A DNA stretch of 20,373 bases from Desulfobacterales bacterium (GTDB lineage: Bacteria; Desulfobacterota; Desulfobacteria; Desulfobacterales; UBA5852). A model generated the notes under the pieces. It did not search any database, was not told where the DNA came from, and saw only the letters and a list, made by a program, of their open reading frames with translations. The position numbers were made by a program, and so were the translations under genes. The stretch covers positions 1-20,373 of the forward strand of contig JASJBQ010000013.1 in the NCBI GenBank assembly GCA_030066455.1, written 5' to 3'. Of this stretch, positions 1-7,648 are shown one piece after another (the first letter of the stretch is position 1; each line of letters opens with the position of its first letter).

Positions 1-50
1 TAGCTACGCCTGCGGTTTCAAAAACACTGCGGCCTTGGCCTAAACCAAAA
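1..50. repeat. Partial copy of a dispersed palindromic repeat
   Basis: The window opens inside an element whose right half reads tagctacgcctgcgg, a spacer, then ctgcggccttgg. The same two blocks, in the same order and with similar spacing, recur in the hairpin element at 10146-10195. The 3' part (25-49) also matches 5954-5978 at about 20 of 25 positions. The left arm lies outside the window, so the full structure cannot be seen. It lies downstream of the rhomboid gene and contains no coding sequence. I read it as an intergenic REP-like repeat; this is inferred from sequence similarity within the window only. Confidence 0.45.
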
Positions 51-87
51 TCTACCATTCCTGGATGGACACAGATCTCTTCCCCAT

Positions 88-1062
88 CTACCAGGATTCC
101 AACTCGATTTTAAGGTAAAGGTCGCCGCGACGGCCGTCGGGCTGCATTTGCCCCAGGCCTCGCAGGCGCAGGGACTGGTTCGCCTTCATTCCGGGCGGTA
201 TGCTCACCCGAAACGTTCGGCGCCGCAGTCCGGTGGCCAGCGCCACGCGCTTGCGGGTGCCGGCGAGCGCCTCGAAAGCGGTGATGCGCAGACGGCCCCT
301 GAGGTCGGCTGAGCCGGGAATCGACGCGGGCTGAATCACCTGTAGATGGTGGCTGTGCTTTCGGGCGGCGGCAGCCTCGAGGGGCGCGGACAGGCCGGTG
401 GCGGGGATTCGCTCGAATCCTTTCAGCAGTAGGATACCGGCCAGAAAACCCCCCACGTGCGCCCACCAGGCAATGCCGCCCGCGGATCCGTCCGCACCGG
501 CGGCGCCAAGGAACTGAAGAACGAACCAGATGCCCAGGAAGACAAAGGCGGGGATTTCGATCAGCCAGGGGAAGATGAATACGGGAATCAGGGTCAGGAT
601 CCTGGATCGGGGATAACACAAGAAGTAGGCGCCCATAATGCCGGCAATGGCACCGCTGGCCCCCACCGTGGGGATCTGGGATTGCGGATGGAGGACCAGG
701 TGGACCAGGCCCGAAAGCACCCCGGCCAGGAGGTAAAAGGAGAGATAGCGCAGTGGTCCCAACCGGTCTTCGATATTGTCACCGAAGATATGGAGGCTCC
801 ACATGTTGCCCAGAAGGTGCCAGAAACCGCCGTGGAGAAACATAAAGGTGAACAGGGAGACGAGGTTGGCCCCCCAGCCGAAATAATCGACCAGCGCAGG
901 GTGGGTAAAGCGGGCGGGGATGAGCGCGTAGGTGGCGATAAAGCGGCCGCCGTCCGGGCCCTGGATGGCCTGGTAAACATAGACCAGGACATTGAGCCCG
1001 ATGAGGAAATAGGTCACAAAGGGGGATCTACGGGAGCGGATGGTATCGCGAAGCGGAATCAT
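88..1062 (-). CDS. Rhomboid intramembrane serine protease fused to a DnaJ-C-like domain
   Basis: A 324-residue membrane protein. Residues about 13-215 form the rhomboid fold: several hydrophobic segments, the HGGFWHLLGNMW motif (77-88), the catalytic serine in GASG (Ser136), and the catalytic histidine in AHVGGFLAG (His202). It should cleave transmembrane segments within the cytoplasmic membrane; its substrate is unknown. Residues about 255-322 (LRGRLRITAFEAL, then RVSIPPGMKANQSLRLRG and GDLYLKIEL) read as a DnaJ C-terminal-domain-like beta module, which in Hsp40 proteins binds client peptides. A linker (about 217-250) joins the two. No J domain or zinc finger is present. The gene is last in a valS-nadC-rhomboid leftward run, 58 bp after nadC. 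A G/A-rich stretch precedes the ATG. The rhomboid call is firm; the DnaJ-C call rests on motif resemblance. Confidence 0.9.
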   Translation of the reverse strand: MIPLRDTIRSRRSPFVTYFLIGLNVLVYVYQAIQGPDGGRFIATYALIPARFTHPALVDYFGWGANLVSLFTFMFLHGGFWHLLGNMWSLHIFGDNIEDRLGPLRYLSFYLLAGVLSGLVHLVLHPQSQIPTVGASGAIAGIMGAYFLCYPRSRILTLIPVFIFPWLIEIPAFVFLGIWFVLQFLGAAGADGSAGGIAWWAHVGGFLAGILLLKGFERIPATGLSAPLEAAAARKHSHHLQVIQPASIPGSADLRGRLRITAFEALAGTRKRVALATGLRRRTFRVSIPPGMKANQSLRLRGLGQMQPDGRRGDLYLKIELESW

Positions 1063-1120
1063 GGCCCGTCTTCTTCCCCTGTCGCCGCCGCACCCGCTTC
1101 AGGCCAGGCAAACCGAAGGA

Positions 1121-1969
1121 TCACGCGGGATTGTCCGGCAAGGCTTCGATTCGCATGCTGATGTCGACGGCCCTGGCCGCGTGGGTCAGGCCCCCCACGG
1201 AAATGATGTCAGCACCGCAGGCGGCCAGGGTTTTGAGGTTGTCACGATCGACCCCGCCGGAGATTTCCACCAGCGCCCGGCCACCGATCAGCCGCACGGC
1301 CGCCTGGATCTCGTCGGGCTCCATGTTGTCCAGCATGATGATGTCGGCCCCGGCGGTGAGGGCCGTTTCCACCTCGGTCAGCGTTTCGGTTTCGACCTCG
1401 ATTTTGAGACCGTGGGGTGCCGCATGCCGGGCCCGCTCAACAGCAGCGGCGATGCCGCCACAGGCGGCGATATGGTTGTCTTTGATCAGAATGCCGTCGC
1501 TCAGGTTGAAGCGGTGGTTCGAAGCTCCGCCGACGCGCACCGCATATTTCTCCAGCGCTCGCCAACCGGGGGTCGTCTTGCGGGTGTCCACGAGGCGAAC
1601 GGATGTGTCTTGAAGTATATCCACATAGCGGCGCACATGGGTCGCGATCCCGCACAGGCGCTGGAGAAAATTGAGGGCCGTACGCTCGGCCGTCAGCAGT
1701 GCGGCCATCCGGCCCTCGGCCGTCATCAAGGGAGTGCCCGACGCAGCCCGCCGGCCCTCGGCGGCGTTTTCCACGACCCACAGGTCGGCGTCCAGGCGGT
1801 TAAAGACGCGCCGCGCCACCATCAGGCCGGCCACGATCATCGGTGCCTTGGCCATGATGACGCCTCGGCCGCGGGCGTCGGGGTCGATCAGGGCACGGGT
1901 GGTGATATCGCCGGTGGCGATGTCTTCCTCCAGAGCCAGATCGATCAGCCGGTCCAGGCCATACAACAT
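1121..1969 (-). CDS. nadC: Nicotinate-nucleotide pyrophosphorylase (quinolinate phosphoribosyltransferase)
   Basis: A 282-residue cytoplasmic enzyme of de novo NAD synthesis. It converts quinolinate and PRPP to nicotinate mononucleotide, CO2 and pyrophosphate. The length is typical of the family. Diagnostic motifs are the N-terminal LEEDIATGDITT, the active-site DTRKTTPG (128-135), the substrate-binding ASNHRFNLSDGI followed by IKDNH (163-166), then DIIMLDNM, EISGGVD and the C-terminal GADIISVGGLTHA. All key basic residues appear intact. It lies 57 bp downstream of valS and 58 bp upstream of the rhomboid gene on the same strand, which suggests one transcript. The ATG at 1969 is supported by full coverage of the N-terminal domain and a GGGAAGAG-like sequence just upstream. 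No nadA or nadB is present in the window. Confidence 0.97.
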   Translation of the reverse strand: MLYGLDRLIDLALEEDIATGDITTRALIDPDARGRGVIMAKAPMIVAGLMVARRVFNRLDADLWVVENAAEGRRAASGTPLMTAEGRMAALLTAERTALNFLQRLCGIATHVRRYVDILQDTSVRLVDTRKTTPGWRALEKYAVRVGGASNHRFNLSDGILIKDNHIAACGGIAAAVERARHAAPHGLKIEVETETLTEVETALTAGADIIMLDNMEPDEIQAAVRLIGGRALVEISGGVDRDNLKTLAACGADIISVGGLTHAARAVDISMRIEALPDNPA

Positions 1970-2026
1970 AACGCTCTTCCCGCTTGTATTTTTCCAGGCC
2001 TCAGGGGGCCGGATGATTGCGACCTC

Positions 2027-4690
2027 CTAAGAGGCCAGTTCTTCGATGCGCGCCAGATGGAACGCCAGGGCTTTTTGCTTTTCCGCAAATCCGGCATGCT
2101 GATTCCGCACCTTGGCCACGACGTTCTCGGGGGCCTTATTCAGGAAGTCGGTGTTGTTGAGTTTGCGATCGAGTTTGGCGATCTCCGTCTCGGCTTTGGC
2201 GATTTCCTTGCGCAAGCGCGCAGCCTCCTGCTGGAAATCGATGATGCCTTCCAGCGAGACATAAAGGGTGGCATTGTCGATGACGGCGGTGGCCGAGGCC
2301 TTTGGTTTGTCCCTCGGGACTTCGACCTCAAGACGCTCCAGGCGGGCCAGGTTGGTCACCAGGTCGCGATGGTCGCTAATGACGCGCCGCATGGTGTCAT
2401 CCTCGGAGTGCAGGACCACGGCCAGCTTCAGGGACGGGGTGATGTTCATCTCACCGCGGATGTTGCGGATGCCGGTGATGACCTGCATCATGGCGGCAAG
2501 GGCCTCCTCGGCCTCGCGGTCCACCGCCAGGGGCGGCAGGCGGTCGTCGTCGCCGGGGAAAACGGCCTGCATGATCGAACCATCGGCCCCGGGCAGCTGG
2601 TGCCAGATTTCCTCCGTGACGAAAGGAATCAGCGGATGCAGCAGGATCAGCGTGTCATGCAGCACCCGCCAGAGAACGCCGCGGGCGGCCCGCACGCGTG
2701 CCTCGCCCTGATTGCCGTAGAGGGCGGGTTTGCTCATCTCCACGTACCAGTCACAGAATTCATGCCAGACAAACCGATAGAGCTGGGCGGCGGCATCGTT
2801 GAAACGGTATTCATCGATGGCGGCGGCGCTCTCGGTTGTAACCGTATGCATCCGGGAGAGAATCCAGCGGTCCGGGACGGCGAGCTGGTCGGGCGCCGGC
2901 AGCGCTTCGGGGGTGTCGATGTGCATGAGCGCAAAACGGGCCGCATTCCAGAGTTTGTTGATGAAGTGCCGGTAGCCTTCCACCCGCTTCTCGGACATCT
3001 TGATGTCGCGTCCCTGGGCCGCGAAAGCCGTCAGCGTAAATCGAAAGGCGTCGGTGCCGTAGGCTTCGATCACGTTCAGGGGGTCGATCACGTTGCCCTT
3101 GGACTTGCTCATCTTCTTGCCGTGTTCGTCGCGCACGAGGGCGTGAACGTAGACGTCGCGGAAGGGCACGTCGTTCATGAACTGCAGTCCCATCATCATC
3201 ATACGGGCGACCCAGAAGAAGAGAATGTCGAAGCCGGTCACCAGGGTCGACGTGGGGTAAAAGGTCTTGAGCAGTTGGGTCTGATCCGGCCAGCCCATGG
3301 TGGAGAAGGGCCACAGGGCCGAGCTGAACCAGGTGTCCAGGACGTCGGTTTCACGCGTCAGCCGGGTGCCGGCGCAGGCGCGGCAGGTCGTGGGCGCCTC
3401 CATGGCCACGATGACTTCCTGGCAGTCTTCGCAGGTCCAGGCCGGTATGCGGTGCCCCCACCAGATTTGGCGGGAGATGCACCAGTCGCGGATATTGTAC
3501 ATCCAGTCGTAATAGGTCTGGGTCCAGTTGGGGGGGATAATCTGCGTGTGGCCCGTCTCGACGGCGGCGATGGCCTTTGCGGCCATGGGCTTGACTTTAA
3601 CGAACCACTGGGTGGAGAGATTGGGTTCCACCACCGTCTTGCAGCGGTAGCAGTGTCCCACGCTGTGGTTGAGGTCTTCGATATTGACGAGCAGGCCCTG
3701 ATCCTTGAGGGCCGCGACGACATTCTGGCGGCAGGTGAAGCGGTCCTGGCCCTCGAAGGCGCCGGCTTCGGCGGTCATCAGGCCGTCATCGCCGATCACC
3801 TTGACACTGGGCAGTCCGTGACGTCGGCCGATTTCGAAGTCGTTGGGATCGTGGGCCGGGGTAACCTTGAGCGCTCCGGTGCCGAACTCCAGATCCACGT
3901 AATTGTCGCGAATGATCGGTATTTCGCGCGCCATCAGCGGCAGGACCACTTGCGTGGCATCGAGCCCGGTGTAGCGTGCATCCTCGGGATTGACAGCCAC
4001 GGCCGTGTCCCCCAGCATGGTCTCGGGCCGGGTGGTGGCCACCACCAGGCCCTCCGCGGTCCCGGGAAAGGGGTAACGAATATGATAGAGGTGGCCGTCG
4101 ATATCTTCGTGTTCCACCTCGAGGTCGGCCAGGGCCGTGTGGCAACGGTGGCACCAGTTGATGATATAATCGCCGCGGTAGATCAAACCCTCTTCGTACA
4201 ACTGCACGAATACCTTGCGCACGGCTCGCGAGAGCCCCTCGTCCATCGTGAAGCGCTCACGCTGCCAGTCGCAGGAGGCGCCCAGGCGTTTGAGCTGGTT
4301 GATGATGGCACTGCCGTATTCCGTGCGCCACTCCCAGACGGCCTGGATAAACTTCTCGCGCCCCAGGGCGTGGCGATCCGTTTTCTCTTCGGCCAGCTTG
4401 CGTTCGACCACGTTCTGGGTGGCGATGCCGGCATGGTCCGTTCCAGGCATCCACAGGACGTTGTCACCGCGCAGACGCCGGTAGCGGCAGAGAATATCCT
4501 GCAGGGTCACATTCAGGGCATGGCCCATGTGCAGCACACCGGTTACGTTCGGAGGGGGAATGACGATCGAATAGGCGGGGGCGGTTCCCGCTTCCGCCGC
4601 GGCGAACAAACCCTCCTCTTCCCAGTAGCGGTACCACTTTTTCTCGACGTCGTGGGGCTCATAGCCCTTGGCCAGCAGATTCGAACCCAT
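2027..4690 (-). CDS. valS: Valyl-tRNA synthetase
   Basis: An 887-residue class I aminoacyl-tRNA synthetase that charges tRNA-Val in the cytoplasm; the length is normal. Visible signatures are the N-terminal EPHDVEKKWYRYWEEEGLF, PPPNVTGVLHMGHALN containing the HIGH-type motif HMGH (54-57), zinc-binding-type CxxC pairs (CHRC, CYRC, and CEDC with CRAC), the editing (CP1) domain with TTRPETMLGDTAVAVNP, and the KMSKS loop at residues 526-530. The last 65 or so residues form the charged coiled-coil tRNA-binding arm (QQEAARLRKEIAKAETEIAKL). The start at 4690 is fixed by a strong AGGAGGAG ribosome binding site at 4699-4706, 8 nt upstream. It appears to head an operon with nadC and the rhomboid gene. 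A terminator-like hairpin lies immediately ahead of its ribosome binding site. Confidence 0.99.
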   Translation of the reverse strand: MGSNLLAKGYEPHDVEKKWYRYWEEEGLFAAAEAGTAPAYSIVIPPPNVTGVLHMGHALNVTLQDILCRYRRLRGDNVLWMPGTDHAGIATQNVVERKLAEEKTDRHALGREKFIQAVWEWRTEYGSAIINQLKRLGASCDWQRERFTMDEGLSRAVRKVFVQLYEEGLIYRGDYIINWCHRCHTALADLEVEHEDIDGHLYHIRYPFPGTAEGLVVATTRPETMLGDTAVAVNPEDARYTGLDATQVVLPLMAREIPIIRDNYVDLEFGTGALKVTPAHDPNDFEIGRRHGLPSVKVIGDDGLMTAEAGAFEGQDRFTCRQNVVAALKDQGLLVNIEDLNHSVGHCYRCKTVVEPNLSTQWFVKVKPMAAKAIAAVETGHTQIIPPNWTQTYYDWMYNIRDWCISRQIWWGHRIPAWTCEDCQEVIVAMEAPTTCRACAGTRLTRETDVLDTWFSSALWPFSTMGWPDQTQLLKTFYPTSTLVTGFDILFFWVARMMMMGLQFMNDVPFRDVYVHALVRDEHGKKMSKSKGNVIDPLNVIEAYGTDAFRFTLTAFAAQGRDIKMSEKRVEGYRHFINKLWNAARFALMHIDTPEALPAPDQLAVPDRWILSRMHTVTTESAAAIDEYRFNDAAAQLYRFVWHEFCDWYVEMSKPALYGNQGEARVRAARGVLWRVLHDTLILLHPLIPFVTEEIWHQLPGADGSIMQAVFPGDDDRLPPLAVDREAEEALAAMMQVITGIRNIRGEMNITPSLKLAVVLHSEDDTMRRVISDHRDLVTNLARLERLEVEVPRDKPKASATAVIDNATLYVSLEGIIDFQQEAARLRKEIAKAETEIAKLDRKLNNTDFLNKAPENVVAKVRNQHAGFAEKQKALAFHLARIEELAS

Positions 4691-4713
4691 GCAAACAACT
4701 CCTCCTAAAATTG

Positions 4714-4738
4714 AAAAAGGGGATTAGATCTAATCCCC
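4714..4738 (-). terminator. Perfect hairpin plus T-run ahead of valS
   Basis: Positions 4719-4738 form a perfect 20-nt palindrome: an 8-bp stem GGGGATTA/TAATCCCC around GATC, followed on the minus strand by TTTTT (4714-4718). This is a canonical Rho-independent terminator for the acidic-protein gene upstream. Its T-run ends only 7 nt before the valS ribosome binding site. If valS transcription starts upstream of the hairpin, it would act as an attenuator. I see no convincing promoter between the hairpin and valS. Confidence 0.7.
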
Positions 4739-4871
4739 GCTGACAAAGCTGACATTTGGCCGCCGGGGCATGCCGATCGTGGCGGCCGGCCGGCCCCACT
4801 TTCTCAGAAACACACCGTTGATTCAACACCCGGCGGCATGGCGATCGATGGCGACGAAGAACGTTGAAGGG

Positions 4872-5693
4872 TTATTCTTCGGTGGAATCTTTAAGCAATT
4901 GGTTTTTTATATTCTCGATTTCGGCGGATACGGTTTTCTCGATGGCTTCGTTGATCAGGACATCGATTTTTTCGGTAAACATTTTGCGAATGACGTTTTC
5001 GAGAGCCTTTTCGAACTGGGCCTCGGTAATCGTCTCCGGCAGCGCCGCCGTCTGCGCGGCTTCGTCCGGACCCTCTGCCGGGGGCTCCTCGGCCAGTTTG
5101 GCATCCAGCAGGTCGATGGCGTCGGACAATTCCTGGGTGCTCAGATTGAAGTCCAATTCGTCGCTGCCCGCGGCACCCTGTAATTCCGGTTCGAGGTTCA
5201 TGCCCAGCGAATCGAAGAGATCATCTTCCTTGTTTTCCTCGATATCAAGATCCATGGGGGCGAAATCCAGATCGTCGTCCTGACCCGCACCGTCCGGGGC
5301 GGCCTCAGGCGTCTCCTCCGGCACCGCTTCAGCGAAGAGATCGAACGCGGCACTCTCGGGTGCAACCGTTTCGGCGCGATCTTCCTCGATCAACCCTTCC
5401 GGCGCTGTTTCCATCTCCACCGGCGCGTCGGCCGCCATTACGAAATCTTCTTCCGGCGCTGCGGCTTCATCGGGTGGTGTCGTTTCGACCACGTCCACCA
5501 ATTCCAGTATCTCTTCCTCCTTCGGCGGCGATGGCACGACCTCGGTCAGTTCGATAACTTCTTCGTCGGCGGGAGGGATGGCATCCACCACGTCGGTCAG
5601 CTCGATAATGTCGTCGTCACCGGCGGCAGAGGCCTCGACGATCTCGGTCAACTCGATGATCGGTTCTTCGTCCGAAGAGCGCTGCTCCGTCAT
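4872..5693 (-). CDS. Acidic repeat protein of unknown function
   Basis: A 273-residue, very acidic, presumably cytoplasmic protein with no signal peptide or membrane segment. The N-terminus carries four copies of a nine-residue motif, IIELTEIVE (12-20), IIELTDVVD (29-37), VIELTEVV (46-53) and ILELVDVVE (62-70), spaced 16-17 residues apart by acidic, proline-rich linkers. The middle (about 75-215) is low-complexity D/E/A/P sequence. The last 54 residues form a predicted helical module (EAQFEKALENVIRKMF, EKIDVLINEAIEKTV) that loosely resembles C-terminal helices of deltaproteobacterial response-regulator-associated proteins and the PopZ/DUF2497 C-terminus; this is a weak inference. The architecture suggests short linear docking motifs on a disordered chain with a C-terminal oligomerisation helix. 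A tgagga ribosome binding site precedes the ATG. It lies upstream of valS on the same strand. Function unknown. Confidence 0.85.
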   Translation of the reverse strand: MTEQRSSDEEPIIELTEIVEASAAGDDDIIELTDVVDAIPPADEEVIELTEVVPSPPKEEEILELVDVVETTPPDEAAAPEEDFVMAADAPVEMETAPEGLIEEDRAETVAPESAAFDLFAEAVPEETPEAAPDGAGQDDDLDFAPMDLDIEENKEDDLFDSLGMNLEPELQGAAGSDELDFNLSTQELSDAIDLLDAKLAEEPPAEGPDEAAQTAALPETITEAQFEKALENVIRKMFTEKIDVLINEAIEKTVSAEIENIKNQLLKDSTEE

Positions 5694-5755
5694 GGAATCC
5701 TCATTCTTTTCTCAATGGATTAAGGCCTTTATGTCACCTATGTCAAATTTATCGA

Positions 5756-5784
5756 ACGCTATCACAGGGATAGGCTAGTGTCAA
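5756..5784 (-). promoter_or_regulatory. Possible sigma70 promoter for the acidic-protein gene
   Basis: On the minus strand a consensus TTGACA (5779-5784) is followed after 17 bp by TAGCGT (5756-5761), which matches the -10 only weakly. A second perfect TTGACA lies at 5741-5746 with a poor -10 near 5718. One of the two probably drives the gene starting at 5693; which one cannot be decided from sequence. Confidence 0.35.
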
Positions 5785-6132
5785 GGCGGGCGGGCCTCCA
5801 AACGGTGCCGGTTCACGAAGGATATTCCGTAGTTAGGGCCAATCCACCAAAGGCATCTTACGGTCCGGGCCGGTCGATCCACGCGATTGAAATCCACGGC
5901 ACGCTCGGCCGACACATCGCTTCGCGACGACAGCGGCCGTGTCGCCTGAAAACCGCTGCCGCTTTGGCTCAAACCAAATGCTGGTTTTGGTTGAGAGGTC
6001 ACGAACGCGTGCCGGCCAGCATTTCGCGATGGCCGGCGCCGGCAATGCGGAACCGTCATGGGTACCCGGCCTGCAGCCTTCCCAGAGATAAAAGCATTTA
6101 CAGGTGTCTTGCCCTGCGCGTATAAAAACCGG
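5785..6132. other. Intergenic region with hairpins between divergent genes
   Basis: About 350 bp without a convincing gene separate the divergent acidic-protein gene and rsmE. A bulged hairpin spans 5968-5995 (CTCAA-a-CCAAA paired with TTTGG-TTGAG). A second inverted repeat, GCCGGCCA (6011-6018) with TGGCCGGC (6030-6037), follows. Positions 5954-5978 match the repeat at the left edge of the window at about 20 of 25 bases, so this is probably a decayed member of that family. Open frames crossing it have no recognisable protein character. Confidence 0.5.
6098..6126 (+). promoter_or_regulatory. Candidate promoter of rsmE
   Basis: TTACAG (6098-6103), a 17-bp spacer and TATAAA (6121-6126) make a good sigma70-like promoter. 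Its expected start of transcription falls at about 6133, the A of the rsmE ATG, and no Shine-Dalgarno sequence precedes that ATG. The transcript could therefore be leaderless or nearly so. Confidence 0.4.
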
Positions 6133-6891
6133 ATGCGATCCTTCTTTGTCGAACCGGAGGAGATACACAAGGCTGTGGCCGTCATCGGCGGGTCGGAGGC
6201 CCGGCATATCCGCAAGGTCCTGCGGTTGCGTCCGGGGACGCGGGTGCGGGTCACCGACGGACGGGGGTATACGGCCGATGCTTGTATTCAGGTCGTTGAG
6301 GCCGACCGCGTGCGGGTCGAAATCCTGACGCCCGCCCCGACACCGGCTCCCGATAACCGGGAACTCATCGTCGCCCAGGCGATGCTCAAAGACCGCAAGA
6401 TGGACGCATTGATACGGGCCCTTACCGAACTGGGCATAACGACGTGGCTGCCCTTCATTTCCGCGCGGTCGGTGGCGCAGCCCGATTCGCGGCGTCTGCA
6501 GGCACGCCTGACGCGCTGGGCGCGAATCTCCCGGGAGGCCGTTAAACAATGTGGCCGGCGGCGCCAGCCGCATATTCGAATGGCCGCAGGGCTGCACGAT
6601 ATTCTGGAGAAGTCCGCAGGGTTTGATCACAAGATCATGTTCTGGGAGGAAGCTGATGCCCCACCGGCCGTGTCGGGTCCGCGCGGAGAGGGCCGCATCA
6701 TGGTCATCATCGGCCCCGAGGGCGGTTTCACGGCTGAGGAGGCCCAGTCCGCCCGGCAGACCGGTTTTTCGGTGTGCGCATTGGGACCGCGGATTCTCCG
6801 AGCGGAAACGGCCGCCCTGGCCGCCGTGACGCTGGTTCAGTATCTGGTCGGTGACTGGCGGGCTCCTTCCCCGGGCGGGCGCCCGCGCTGA
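6133..6891 (+). CDS. rsmE: 16S rRNA (uracil(1498)-N3)-methyltransferase
   Basis: A 252-residue SPOUT-class methyltransferase that uses S-adenosylmethionine to make m3U1498 in 16S rRNA. The start at 6133 gives the typical N-terminus MRSFFVEP; an in-frame ATG at 6058 would add 25 atypical residues. Residues 1-65 are the PUA-like RNA-binding domain (GSEARHIRKVLRLRPG, VTDGRG). The catalytic domain shows KDRKMDALIRALTELGI, EAVKQCGRRRQP, the SAM-binding IGPEGGFTAEE and the knot-forming LGPRILRAETAALAAVTLVQYLVGD. Family length is about 240-250 residues, so the gene looks complete. It is monocistronic here, with a promoter-like sequence overlapping the start and the tRNA-Phe about 290 bp downstream. 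The call is secure; the start is fairly sure. Confidence 0.96.
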   Translation: MRSFFVEPEEIHKAVAVIGGSEARHIRKVLRLRPGTRVRVTDGRGYTADACIQVVEADRVRVEILTPAPTPAPDNRELIVAQAMLKDRKMDALIRALTELGITTWLPFISARSVAQPDSRRLQARLTRWARISREAVKQCGRRRQPHIRMAAGLHDILEKSAGFDHKIMFWEEADAPPAVSGPRGEGRIMVIIGPEGGFTAEEAQSARQTGFSVCALGPRILRAETAALAAVTLVQYLVGDWRAPSPGGRPR

Positions 6892-7073
6892 AGCCGACGT
6901 TGGTGATTATGGTTCGCGGTCCGCATGGCCACTTTACTGCTACACCGCTTATGGGTTGGATGGCCCCCGAGGAGGGCGACCCTTCTCGCGGGGGGAGAAT
7001 TGCCCGAACGGGTGAGGTCGATTCAGGCCGGCCGGAGGGCCATGCTTTCCCGGCGGTGGGCAACTGAAATAAC

Positions 7074-7102
7074 TTGACAGATGGTTTGCGCTATGCCATA
7101 AG
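7074..7102 (+). promoter_or_regulatory. Candidate promoter of tRNA-Phe
   Basis: A perfect TTGACA (7074-7079) is followed after 17 bp by CATAAG (7097-7102, four matches to TATAAT). Transcription would begin near 7109, about 75 nt before the tRNA, leaving a 5' leader for RNase P. The rest of 6892-7183 holds GC-rich short hairpins (for example cccgaacggg near 7004) and no gene that I can support. Confidence 0.6.
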
Positions 7103-7183
7103 CGATTCCACTTTTCGCTGCCAAACAGCTGAATCTTCAACGATATCGGTATGGTGGTGAAAGCCAACCCAACGCGAGACCGT

Positions 7184-7259
7184 GCCGAGGTAGCTCAGGC
7201 GGTAGAGCAGGGGACTGAAAATCCCCGTGTCGGCAGTTCGACTCTGTCCCTCGGCACCA
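7184..7259 (+). tRNA. tRNA-Phe (anticodon GAA)
   Basis: A 76-nt cloverleaf with encoded CCA. The acceptor stem GCCGAGG pairs with CCTCGGC. The D arm is GCTC/GAGC. The anticodon stem GGGGA/TCCCC encloses the loop CTGAAAA, giving anticodon GAA. The variable loop is GTGTC, the T stem GGCAG/CTGTC carries the loop TTCGACT, and a discriminator A precedes CCA (7257-7259). All arms pair, with one G-T wobble in the T stem. It stands alone, with its own promoter and terminator. No integrase gene lies beside it in the window. Confidence 0.98.
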
Positions 7260-7269
7260 ATCAAGCTAG

Positions 7270-7299
7270 CCCGCTGCTTCGGCAGCGGGTTTTCTTTTG
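7270..7299 (+). terminator. Rho-independent terminator of tRNA-Phe
   Basis: A perfect 8-bp stem CCCGCTGC (7270-7277) / GCAGCGGG (7282-7289) with a stable TTCG tetraloop is followed by TTTTCTTTT. It lies 10 nt after the tRNA 3' end. Confidence 0.93.
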
Positions 7300-7648
7300 A
7301 TCGGCACCATTGCCGCCGCATTTCCCCCGGACATTTCGGCCCGCCCTTGCGACCGACGCGCAGCCCAGAAGGCGGTGCATCACGGATTGATGCCTGCGGG
7401 CGCTGCTTCCGAAGAGACCTGGATCCCCCCAAAGAAACACTTCCGATAGCCGATAAACAGCCTTGTAACCCGCCGGGTTGGGAACCGATTTGCCCATGAA
7501 TCCACTGAGGGCTTCGCTGGACACCGCCCGGCGGGATCGCCGGACAGGGGGTTGCGGCCCTTCCCACCATTAACCCATCAGGCAGGCGCTGAGCTGCTGC
7601 TGACCGCAGCCGCAAAAGGCGCTTTGAACATTTGCCCGGAGGCACTCA
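7300..7648 (+). other. Non-coding upstream region of the signalling chimera
   Basis: About 350 bp without a supportable gene. It contains a long-range inverted repeat, CCCGCCGGG (7469-7477) with CCCGGCGGG (7527-7535), enclosing about 49 nt, and a small hairpin GCTGC-tgacc-GCAGC near 7597. This could be a structured 5' leader for the gene at 7649. I looked for a GEMM-type cyclic-di-GMP riboswitch core and did not recognise one. No clear promoter is visible. Confidence 0.3.

Noticed and set aside
1040..4708. A plus-strand open frame of over 1200 codons opposite valS and nadC
   Set aside because: It is the antisense shadow of two unmistakable genes in GC-rich DNA. Its translation is rich in G, H, D and R with no domain.
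7184..7259. tRNA-Phe as an attachment site of an integrated element
   Set aside because: No integrase gene and no repeated tRNA 3' end were seen downstream in the window.
7300..7648. A riboswitch ahead of the CheW chimera
   Set aside because: Inverted repeats exist, but no recognisable riboswitch core was found by eye.
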